NCBI GenBank assembly: GCA_964509505.1
Contig: CAZDYP010000227.1
Span: forward strand, 1-6,608
DNA from: CAZDYP01 sp964509505
Lineage (GTDB): Bacteria > Chloroflexota > Anaerolineae > JACRMK01
Direction of reading: 5' to 3'
Length of the DNA: 6,608 nucleotides
The notes under the pieces were generated by a model, which was given only the letters and a program-made list of their open reading frames with translations, did no database searches and was not told the origin of the DNA. This document shows, piece after piece, positions 1 through 5,641 of this stretch; position 1 is the stretch's first letter; every line of letters starts with the position of its first letter. Both the position numbers and the translations under genes were made by a program.

Positions 1-2580
1 TTGCGTCAACTCATGGTAATGCGTCGCAAACAACGTCTTCGCGCCGATGTGATTGTGAATCTCCTCCGCAATCGCCCACGCCAGCGAGATGCCATCGTAG
101 GTTGACGTGCCGCGTCCCACCTCGTCCAACACGATGAGACTGCGCGGCGTCGCATGGCGCAAGATGTAACTCGCCTCACTCATTTCGACAAGGAACGTCG
201 AGCGTCCCTGCGCGATGTCGTCGCTCGCGCCGACGCGCGTGAAGATACGGTCCACGAGGCCGATGTGCGCGTGGCACGCGGGCACGAAACTGCCCACTTG
301 TGCCAGCAACACAATGAGTGCGACCTGTCGAATGAATACGCTCTTGCCCGACATGTTCGGGCCCGTCAAGATGATGACCCGCTGCGTCTCGTTATCCAAG
401 CGCACATCGTTCGGCACGAAGCTCTCACCGTCGCGCAAGAATCGCTCGACAACGGGATGCCGCCCCTCATGCACCTCGATCACATCGCCGTCATCCACGA
501 CGGGCTTCACGTAACCGTAGCGCGCCGCCGCCTCTGCCAGCGAACACAACGCATCGAGTTGCGCGAGGATACGCGCCGCCGCTTGCAATCGCGCGCTTTG
601 CATGGCGACGTTGCCGCGCAATGCCGTGAACAGCTCATACTCTAAATCGTTCACGCGGTCTTCAGTCGAGAGGATGTCTGCCTCTTTCGCTTTCAAGGCA
701 GGCGTCACAAAACGCTCGGCGTGCGTGATGCTCGCGCGCCGCTCGTACTCTTTGGGGATGAGATGCCCTTGACTGCGCGGCGCCTCGATGAAGAAACCGA
801 AAATCTCGTTGTATTTGACGCGCAAATTTTTGATGCCTGTGCGTTCACGCTCAACGGCTTCCAATTCACTCAACCATTTTTTATCGGCAATGGCGCGCTC
901 ACGCAACGCATCGAGCGCCGCGTCGTAACCGTTCTTGATGAGCCCCCCCTCGCGGATGAGTATGGGCGGGTCGCTCACCAACGCGCGTTCAATCTCGCTC
1001 ATCACATCTTGCAACTCGTCCAAATTCGCGCCCAGCTCGCGCAGATAGGTGGATTGGACGGCTATATTTGCCTCTTGGTGTGGCGGGAGTTCAACTCCCG
1101 CCGCATCCGTCGCGCCAATAGGCACATCCCGCACAGCATACAACGACATGCCTTGATGCACCGACAACTTTGATGCCGTCGTGTGTTTCTTTGGCGATGG
1201 CGGAATTGGCGCAGGTTGTGGCGCGTCGCCCATCAACTTCTTTTTGATGGAGGGCAACCGCGCGAGTGTGCGCCGCAACGCCATCAGGTCGCGCGCATTC
1301 GCAGTGCCGAAGCCGATGCGCCCGACGAGTCGCTCCACGTCGTAAAGGCCGTCTAGCAATTGCCGCAAATCGGAACGCAAGAACGCATTACGTTGAAGTT
1401 CTTCCACCGCCTCTTGTCGCGCGTGAATTTGCGCGAGGTCGAGCAAGGGTTGTTGCAACCAACGTCGCAACAACCGCGCGCCCATTGCCGTGAGTGTGTA
1501 GTCGAGGACGCCGAACAAACTGCGTGACAGGGCCGCATGTGTCGCATGACCATGACGGCGACCTATGCCAATCACATCGGCGCTAATCGGCGTCGTCAGT
1601 TCGAGGTTGCGTCGCGTGGCTGCATCGAGCGCCATATAGTCCGCGAGCGAAAACGTCCAAAGGTGATTGAGATGTTGTAAAGGCGAGGTCTCCTCGCCTC
1701 CTCTCTCTTGCTTAGGAGAGGGGCCGGCGGTGAGGTTCGGTTGATTGTGTTTCAGGTATTGCAACACCACACCTGCCGCGGCCGTCGCCAACGGCAAATG
1801 TTCGCAGCCGCATACATCGAGCGTGGGGATACGAAAGTGCGCGAGCAACTCGCGCCGCGCGACCTCATACGTTGCGACGCGCTCATCTACGGGCGAGAGG
1901 CGCACGGGACGAATCGCGCGCAGCTGTGCGACGAATGTTTCATCATTCGCCAATGGTTGCGGCAACACAAACTCGCTGGCTTGCGCGCGCTGCAACTCGT
2001 CGAACAACTTGCTCTCGGCATCCGCGCCGTCAATCTGCGTCGTCGCAAATTCGCCCGTGGAGATGTCGAGGAGGGCGAGACCGATGGAGTGTGGGAGTGT
2101 GGAAGTGTGAAAGTCATTACTCCCATACCCTTTGGCTCCCACACTTCCATACTCCTTCGCTCCCACACTCAAACCGCGCACGATCGCCGCCAAGTAATTC
2201 TCGCTCTTCGGGCGCAACAGCGAATCTTCGACGACGGTGCCAGGCGTGATGATACGCACCACATCGCGCTTCGCCAGCCGATTTACTTTCTTCGGGTCTT
2301 CGAGCTGTTCGACGAGCGCGACCTTGTAGCCCTTGTCAATCAGCTTGGCGATGTAGGCTTGAACGTGATGATGTGGCACGCCCGCCATCGGCAAGCGCAC
2401 GCCTTTCGCAAACGAGCGTCCCGTCAACGCAAGTTCGAGTTCCCGCGCGCCAATCTTCGCGTCTTCATCGAACAGCTCGTAAAAATCGCCCAAGCGAAAC
2501 AGCACAAGCGCGTCGGGGAAACGCGCTTTGATTTGCTTATATTGCGCCAGCATCGGCGTCAACCGCTTTTCGTCTTCCAT
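1..2580 (-). CDS. mutS: DNA mismatch repair protein MutS, 3' end cut off by the window, with in-frame insertions
   Basis: MutS recognises base mismatches and small loops and uses ATP binding to recruit the repair machinery. The 860 visible codons are open without a stop. Domain I carries the mismatch-probing GDFYELF (Phe33, Glu35). The connector starts near IGLALLDISTGEF (167-178) and the core has ATRRNLELT (320-328). The ATPase has Walker A TGPNMSGKS (739-747, Lys746), SDDIAQGRSTFLVEM (786-800), Walker B LIVLDEVGRGTSTYDG (815-830, Asp819/Glu820) and FATHYHELT (851-859, His854). Roughly 120 C-terminal residues should follow outside the window. The start is ATG at 2580; no Shine-Dalgarno precedes it, but an extended -10 lies 7 bases upstream. 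Compared from memory with E. coli MutS, Walker A is displaced by about 126 residues. The excess falls in four blocks: about 137-165, 281-300, 331-351 and 455-508. Three of these match palindromic DNA. The identification is secure; activity with the insertions is inferred from intact motifs. Confidence 0.97.
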   Translation of the reverse strand, partial: MEDEKRLTPMLAQYKQIKARFPDALVLFRLGDFYELFDEDAKIGARELELALTGRSFAKGVRLPMAGVPHHHVQAYIAKLIDKGYKVALVEQLEDPKKVNRLAKRDVVRIITPGTVVEDSLLRPKSENYLAAIVRGLSVGAKEYGSVGAKGYGSNDFHTSTLPHSIGLALLDISTGEFATTQIDGADAESKLFDELQRAQASEFVLPQPLANDETFVAQLRAIRPVRLSPVDERVATYEVARRELLAHFRIPTLDVCGCEHLPLATAAAGVVLQYLKHNQPNLTAGPSPKQERGGEETSPLQHLNHLWTFSLADYMALDAATRRNLELTTPISADVIGIGRRHGHATHAALSRSLFGVLDYTLTAMGARLLRRWLQQPLLDLAQIHARQEAVEELQRNAFLRSDLRQLLDGLYDVERLVGRIGFGTANARDLMALRRTLARLPSIKKKLMGDAPQPAPIPPSPKKHTTASKLSVHQGMSLYAVRDVPIGATDAAGVELPPHQEANIAVQSTYLRELGANLDELQDVMSEIERALVSDPPILIREGGLIKNGYDAALDALRERAIADKKWLSELEAVERERTGIKNLRVKYNEIFGFFIEAPRSQGHLIPKEYERRASITHAERFVTPALKAKEADILSTEDRVNDLEYELFTALRGNVAMQSARLQAAARILAQLDALCSLAEAAARYGYVKPVVDDGDVIEVHEGRHPVVERFLRDGESFVPNDVRLDNETQRVIILTGPNMSGKSVFIRQVALIVLLAQVGSFVPACHAHIGLVDRIFTRVGASDDIAQGRSTFLVEMSEASYILRHATPRSLIVLDEVGRGTSTYDGISLAWAIAEEIHNHIGAKTLFATHYHELTQ
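1057..1218 (-). repeat. Repeat-derived in-frame insertion in mutS (lever/core region), palindromic core 1082-1102
   Basis: The core is a perfect inverted repeat: GGCGGGAGTT at 1082-1091, one central base, AACTCCCGCC at 1093-1102. It encodes part of the stretch DAAGVELPPHQEAN. Between LARLP (439-443) and ERALVSDPP (531-539) this MutS has about 89 residues where E. coli has about 33, so some 55 residues are extra, ahead of the clamp domain. The extra peptide is Pro/Ala/Lys-rich at its N-terminal end (APQPAPIPPSPKK) and then reads as a translated palindromic element. The outer boundaries are approximate, and the block may be two adjacent insertions. Confidence 0.7.
1525..1590 (-). repeat. Possible in-frame insertion in mutS core domain, origin unclear
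   Basis: Between ATRRNLELT (320-328) and LFGVLD (355-360) this MutS carries about 15 more residues than E. coli, including PISADVIGIG and RRHGHATHAALS. The DNA has no strong palindrome like the other three blocks, so this could be an ordinary lengthened loop and not an inserted repeat. It is listed because it falls in the same series of expansions. Confidence 0.3.
1681..1740 (-). repeat. Palindromic repeat inserted in frame in mutS (connector/core junction)
   Basis: Two hairpins lie side by side: AGGCGAGG (1681-1688) with CCTCGCCT (1692-1699), loop of three; and CCTCTC (1700-1705) with GAGAGG (1716-1721). The rest, GGGGCCGGCGGTGAGGTT, resembles the GGAGAGGGG...GTGAGGT hairpin repeats I recall between genes in Chloroflexota and cyanobacteria (recalled, not searched). 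It encodes residues 281-300, including SPKQERGGEETSP, between the conserved LQYLKHNQ and LQHLNHLWTFSLADYM. E. coli has only about three residues there. Confidence 0.75.
2087..2170 (-). repeat. Inverted/tandem repeat inserted in frame in mutS (start of connector domain)
   Basis: The 84-base block (28 codons) is bounded by perfect 11-base inverted arms, GAGTGTGGGAG at 2087-2097 and CTCCCACACTC at 2160-2170. Inside are several degenerate copies of a GTGTGGGAG/GTATGGGAG/GTGTGGAAG unit on both strands. It encodes LSVGAKEYGSVGAKGYGS and then NDFHTSTLPHS (about 137-165), a Gly/Ser-rich peptide with an internal near-repeat (GAKEYGSV/GAKGYGSN). It sits between NYLAAI and IGLALLDISTGEF, where E. coli has about 26 fewer residues. 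The length is a multiple of three and the frame is kept. Confidence 0.8.
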
Positions 2581-2587
2581 GCGCAGA

Positions 2588-2596
2588 AGTATAGCA
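2588..2596 (-). promoter_or_regulatory. Extended -10 promoter for mutS, predicting a leaderless mRNA
   Basis: Read on the minus strand, TGC directly precedes TATACT: an extended -10 (TGn) with five of six consensus bases. Seven bases separate its end (2588) from the A of the mutS ATG (2580), so transcription would start at or next to the start codon. No good -35 is found at 16-18 bases upstream, where the terminator stem lies; an extended -10 can compensate. The absence of a Shine-Dalgarno before mutS fits a leaderless message. Confidence 0.55.
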
Positions 2597-2634
2597 CAAA
2601 AAGACCTCGCGGGTTTCCAAAACCCGCAAGGTCT
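2597..2634 (-). terminator. Rho-independent terminator after the S10 carboxypeptidase gene
   Basis: Two bases after the peptidase stop, the minus strand folds into a 15-pair stem with one mismatch (arms 2634-2620 and 2616-2602, three-base loop), followed by TTTTTG. The stem is GC-rich near the loop (GCGGGTTT). It should separate peptidase transcription from mutS, which starts directly downstream. The long near-perfect stem also looks like a dispersed palindromic element put to use as a terminator. Confidence 0.88.
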
Positions 2635-2635
2635 G

Positions 2636-4144
2636 TTACACCTTACTCGGCAACGCGCTCTGCACGAAGTTCGCCAAATCCGTCTTCAGTTGCGCGAGCG
2701 ACGGCAAGTGAATGTACATCATGTGTCCTGCTTCGTAGTGCGCTATTGTCACGTTGCCTTGCAAGCTCGCATCCAAGCCAAGGTGGTTGAAGGTGTATTG
2801 CGTTGCAAAGTAAGGCGTTGCAAAATCGTAATAGCCATTGGCGACGAACACTTTGAGATACGGGTTAATCGTCATCGCCTTGCGCAGCGTCTCGGCGACA
2901 TTCACGTATTGATTCTCATGCTCAGCGTAACTCCACGGCTGCACACGCGGCGTCAAAATCTCGTACGGCAAATCACTTTCAAAATTCAGTTCGGAGCGCA
3001 CGTAATCGTTGAACGTCGCCGCATACGGTCCCAGAATGTTCATCATGCTGGGGTCGTACTCGTACTGCTCGCCCGCCGCGTCACGGTCAATCCCTTTGAA
3101 GCGACTGTCCAAGCGCCCGATCGTGCGCCGCTCGTGGCGCAGCAATTCTTTGGTGAAGCGATGAATGTCAATTCGCAAATTGGCGCGCTCGATGTAATCT
3201 GCCGATAGCCCGGTGTAACGCGCTAATTTCTGCACGAGGCTCGCGCGCTCCTCTGCGCTGAGTGACGCGCCTTTCAGCAGCGCCGTCGCATACTCGCCCT
3301 GCGCGAACGCTTCGACTTCTTTGAGCGTCGCTCGCAAATCGTTTTGCAGCTCAGGCGCTAACCGCTTGTGATACCATGCCGTCGCCGTGTACGTCGGCAA
3401 GAACAAGATAGGCGGCAGATCGTTGCCAGGCCCAAAGCGCGCCGTCTGAAAATTGAGAATGACCGAGACGAGCATGATGCCGTTCAGATACAAGCCGTGT
3501 CGCTCTTGCAGATAGCCCGATAACCCCGCTGCGCGCGTCGTGCCATAGCTCTCGCCAATCAAAAACTTCGGCGAAGTCCAGCGACGATAGCGCGTCGCAT
3601 ACAAGCGAATGAAGTCGCCGACCGATTCGATGTCCTTCTTGAAGCCGTGAAACTCTTTGGCTTTCTCGCCGACGACGGGACGACTGTAGCCCGTCGTCAC
3701 GGGGTCAATGAACACGAGGTCAGTGACATCCAGCAATGAATACTCGTTGTCAATGAGCCGATACGGCGGCTGCGGCAAATCGCCGTCATCTTTCATTTGA
3801 GTGCGACGCGGGCCCAGCACGCCGAGATGCAACCACACCGACGAGGAACCCGGTCCGCCATTGAACGAGAAGGTCAACGGGCGCCGTGCTTTGGTTGGCA
3901 CACCATCGCGCGTATAGGCGATGAAAAAAATCGAAGCCTTCGGTTTTTCGCCTTCGGACTCGCCTGCCTTGTCGCCCTTCTTCTCGGCTTCCTCCTTGAG
4001 GACGATAGTGCCCGCCGTGACGGTGTATTTGATTTCCTGTCCGCCGATGGTGATAGTGTGTTTGGTTTCGACGATTTGATCTGTGGGAATCGGCTGGTGG
4101 TTTTCGGCATTCTTTTGTGTGTCGTGATTGGTGGTATTCTCCAT
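2636..4144 (-). CDS. S10-family serine carboxypeptidase (carboxypeptidase C-like), no visible signal peptide
   Basis: This alpha/beta-hydrolase removes C-terminal residues from peptides, in this family typically at acidic pH. The sequence shows the oxyanion motif FNGGPGSSS (94-102), the nucleophile motif GESYGT (197-202, Ser199), the acid in FVANGYYDFATP (Asp440) and the base in YEAGHMMYIH (His474), in family order and spacing. At 502 residues it has normal length for bacterial COG2939 proteins. The start at 4144 has AAAGGA six bases upstream; extending upstream to 4300 adds repeat-like sequence and no better start. The first 70 residues are polar, with a Lys/Glu-rich stretch at 50-69 and no hydrophobic signal segment, which is odd for a family that is usually exported. 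It is transcribed divergently from the amidohydrolase and ends in its own terminator, so it is probably monocistronic. Family assignment is secure; substrate and location are not. Confidence 0.95.
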   Translation of the reverse strand: MENTTNHDTQKNAENHQPIPTDQIVETKHTITIGGQEIKYTVTAGTIVLKEEAEKKGDKAGESEGEKPKASIFFIAYTRDGVPTKARRPLTFSFNGGPGSSSVWLHLGVLGPRRTQMKDDGDLPQPPYRLIDNEYSLLDVTDLVFIDPVTTGYSRPVVGEKAKEFHGFKKDIESVGDFIRLYATRYRRWTSPKFLIGESYGTTRAAGLSGYLQERHGLYLNGIMLVSVILNFQTARFGPGNDLPPILFLPTYTATAWYHKRLAPELQNDLRATLKEVEAFAQGEYATALLKGASLSAEERASLVQKLARYTGLSADYIERANLRIDIHRFTKELLRHERRTIGRLDSRFKGIDRDAAGEQYEYDPSMMNILGPYAATFNDYVRSELNFESDLPYEILTPRVQPWSYAEHENQYVNVAETLRKAMTINPYLKVFVANGYYDFATPYFATQYTFNHLGLDASLQGNVTIAHYEAGHMMYIHLPSLAQLKTDLANFVQSALPSKV

Positions 4145-4161
4145 GTCAGTTCCTTTTGTAG

Positions 4162-4180
4162 GGTAAGTTGGCAGCTTGCC
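4162..4180. repeat. Imperfect palindrome in the leader of the carboxypeptidase gene
   Basis: GGTAAGTTG (4162-4170), one central base, CAGCTTGCC (4172-4180). Seven of nine pairs are Watson-Crick and two are G-T. It lies 18 bases before the peptidase start, upstream of its Shine-Dalgarno. It may be a remnant of a dispersed repeat or a regulatory site; the sequence does not decide. Confidence 0.4.
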
Positions 4181-4186
4181 TGCTAT

Positions 4187-4215
4187 TTGACAAAAGCTAC
4201 GCGCTATGGTGACAT
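4187..4215 (+). promoter_or_regulatory. Candidate sigma-70 promoter for the amidohydrolase-aldolase unit
   Basis: A perfect -35 TTGACA (4187-4192) is followed after 17 bases by TGACAT (4210-4215), a poor -10 with three of six consensus bases. Transcription would begin near 4222 and give a leader of about 70 bases. The weak -10 coincides with a 6-base inverted repeat (4203-4218), which would suit a regulated promoter. Only the -35 is convincing. Confidence 0.35.
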
Positions 4216-4218
4216 AGC
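4203..4218. promoter_or_regulatory. Candidate operator palindrome over the proposed -10
   Basis: GCTATG (4203-4208), four-base spacer, CATAGC (4213-4218): a perfect 6-base inverted repeat in the divergent intergenic region, overlapping the proposed plus-strand -10. Repressor half-sites of this size are common near sugar- and acid-catabolism genes, but no regulator gene is in the window and a match this short can occur by chance. Confidence 0.3.
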
Positions 4219-4245
4219 CGCCGCAATCGGTCAAATTGTCGTGTA

Positions 4246-4266
4246 GAGCAAATTGCAAATTTGCTC
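4246..4266. repeat. Perfect 9-base inverted repeat in the leader of the amidohydrolase gene
   Basis: GAGCAAATT (4246-4254), three central bases GCA, AATTTGCTC (4258-4266). It ends 15 bases before the Shine-Dalgarno GGGGAG (4282-4287). It could be an operator, an mRNA hairpin or a dispersed palindromic repeat. I favour a dispersed repeat because of the many others in this window. Confidence 0.5.
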
Positions 4267-4294
4267 CACAAGAATCAACCTGGGGAGAAAACAC

Positions 4295-5521
4295 ATGCAA
4301 TTCGATGTCTTGATCAAAGGCGGTGAGGTCGTTGATCCCGCGAGTGGTCGCTTTGGTTTGTTGGATGTTGCCATCAAACGCAATCGCATCGCAGCCATAG
4401 ACGCCAACATCCCCACAGACTCAGCCGCGCAGGTGATTGACGCGAGCGGGCAATACGTCACCGCCGGTCTGGTGGACTTGCACACGCACGTCTATCATGG
4501 CGTCACCTATTGGGGCATTGACCCCGACCCCGTCGCCGCGCGCAGCGGTGTAACGACGTGGCTCGATGTAGGTTCGGCGGGCGCATACACGGTAACGGGT
4601 TTGCGCGAATTCGTCGCCAAGCGCGCGCAGGCGCGCGTCTATGCGCTGCTGCACATCTCGTCGATTGGCTTAACGGCGCAATCATGGGAAGTGTCGAATT
4701 TGAATTATTGCGACGTGGCTTTGTGCTGCAAGCTGATCAACCAAAATCGTGATTGGGTGCTGGGCGTCAAAGTCCGCATTGACGGCAGCACTGTCGGCGC
4801 GCAAGGCATCGCGCCACTCACGTGCGCGCGCGAAGCCGCCGAGCGTGTAGGCTTGCCGCTCATGGTACACATCGGCGAGGCGGGTCCGACCATCAGTGGT
4901 ATCGCATCCGTCTTGGAGTTGATGCGCCCCGGCGACATCCTCACGCATTGCTTCACGGGGCGCTCCATGCGGATTATAGACGCAAAGGGCAATCTGCTCG
5001 ACGCAGCGAAACGCGCCTGGGAGTCGGGCGTCATTATGGACATTGGGCATGGCGCGGGATCGTTCTCATTCGAGACGGCTGAAACGCTCATCAAACAAGG
5101 CTACGCGCCCGATGTGATTTCGTCGGACATTCATCAATTGAGCATCCTCGGTCCGTGTTTCGATTTGCCGACGTGCTTGAGCAAGTTCCTCGCGTTGGGC
5201 TTGTCGTTCCGCGAGGTCATCGAGCGCGCGACGGTTCGCCCCGCGCAGGCGATGGGCCTGAGTGATGAGATTGGCACACTCAAGCCGGGCGCGTATGCCG
5301 ATGTGGCGTTGTTCCGCATCGTGCGCGGCGATTTCACGTTCTACGACATCTTCATGAACCCACGCACAGGACATGAGCTGATTCGCAACACCTTGACGCT
5401 GATCAATGGGCGCGTAATGCCACAGAGACCCGATGCGCCAAGCGCACCGTGGATTGAGTTGAGTGATGAGCAACGCTTGTTGCGTGAGCGTGGGCATACG
5501 CCTGAGGCATTCAGCGCGTAA
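4295..5521 (+). CDS. Amidohydrolase-superfamily deacetylase (COG3964, dihydroorotase-like)
   Basis: This is a metal-dependent TIM-barrel hydrolase of the group often misannotated as dihydroorotase; a studied Agrobacterium member (Atu3266) deacetylates N- or O-acetylated substrates such as acetyl-(R)-mandelate. The 408 residues show the N-terminal beta-sandwich (FDVLIKGGEVVDPASG), metal ligands DLHTH (His63, His65), the bridging, probably carboxylated, lysine in VLGVKVRI (Lys159), VHIGEAG (His192), LTHCFTG (His218) and the catalytic Asp278 in SSDIH, then the returning sandwich strand GTLKPGAYADVALF (327-340). The ATG at 4295 was chosen over an upstream TTG (4253) because GGGGAG sits seven bases before it and the protein then begins at the usual first strand. 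It is followed after 120 bases by an aldolase on the same strand, which suggests that its product feeds a retro-aldol step. Fold and family are clear; substrate is unknown. Confidence 0.9.
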   Translation: MQFDVLIKGGEVVDPASGRFGLLDVAIKRNRIAAIDANIPTDSAAQVIDASGQYVTAGLVDLHTHVYHGVTYWGIDPDPVAARSGVTTWLDVGSAGAYTVTGLREFVAKRAQARVYALLHISSIGLTAQSWEVSNLNYCDVALCCKLINQNRDWVLGVKVRIDGSTVGAQGIAPLTCAREAAERVGLPLMVHIGEAGPTISGIASVLELMRPGDILTHCFTGRSMRIIDAKGNLLDAAKRAWESGVIMDIGHGAGSFSFETAETLIKQGYAPDVISSDIHQLSILGPCFDLPTCLSKFLALGLSFREVIERATVRPAQAMGLSDEIGTLKPGAYADVALFRIVRGDFTFYDIFMNPRTGHELIRNTLTLINGRVMPQRPDAPSAPWIELSDEQRLLRERGHTPEAFSA

Positions 5522-5541
5522 TCGTAGTCTGCATAAACCCA

Positions 5542-5622
5542 TCAACACGAAGCCACGAAGCAAGCGCGAAGGACACAAAAAAATCTGTGTGTCCTTTGTG
5601 ATACTTGGCGACTTTGTGTTGA
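5542..5622 (+). repeat. Long imperfect hairpin repeat between amidohydrolase and aldolase genes
   Basis: The outer arms TCAACACGAAG (5542-5552) and CTTTGTGTTGA (5612-5622) pair over 11 positions with one G-T. The inner arms GGACACA (5571-5577) and TGTGTCC (5588-5594) close a ten-base A-rich loop, and the pairing between is imperfect. The arms are built from degenerate CACGAAG/CACAAAG units, a form I recall as dispersed in Chloroflexota genomes. It fills most of the 120-base gap and ends nine bases before the aldolase Shine-Dalgarno, so it may shape or stabilise the message. No U-tract follows directly, which argues against termination. Confidence 0.7.
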
Positions 5623-5641
5623 ACTTACTGGAGATTTTGCT

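Noticed and set aside
1082..1102. Possible tRNA T-arm (GAGTTCAACTC inside a GC stem)
   Set aside because: The stem is a continuous 10-base palindrome with no room for a seven-base T-loop, no acceptor or anticodon arms can be built around it, and it lies inside an open mutS frame.
2087..2170. CRISPR-like or minisatellite array
   Set aside because: The units are about nine bases, degenerate and on both strands, without regular spacers; an inverted repeat explains it better.
154..2790. Plus-strand open frames opposite mutS, up to 360 codons (1708-2790)
   Set aside because: Their translations are Arg/His-rich with no recognisable domain, and they are antisense to a complete, motif-bearing MutS frame. 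The longest also runs across the mutS promoter and the peptidase terminator into the peptidase gene.
4253..4294. Upstream TTG start for the amidohydrolase
   Set aside because: It lies within the 4246-4266 palindrome and lacks a Shine-Dalgarno, whereas the ATG at 4295 has GGGGAG seven bases upstream and matches the family N-terminus.
4145..4300. N-terminal extension of the carboxypeptidase to a TTG at 4300
   Set aside because: The 52 added residues translate the palindromic intergenic DNA and would overlap the amidohydrolase start. The ATG at 4144 has AAAGGA at proper spacing.
5522..5641. Small gene between the amidohydrolase and aldolase (a 60-codon frame covers 5463-5645)
   Set aside because: The frame starts within the amidohydrolase gene, its middle is the hairpin repeat, and no Shine-Dalgarno or domain supports it.
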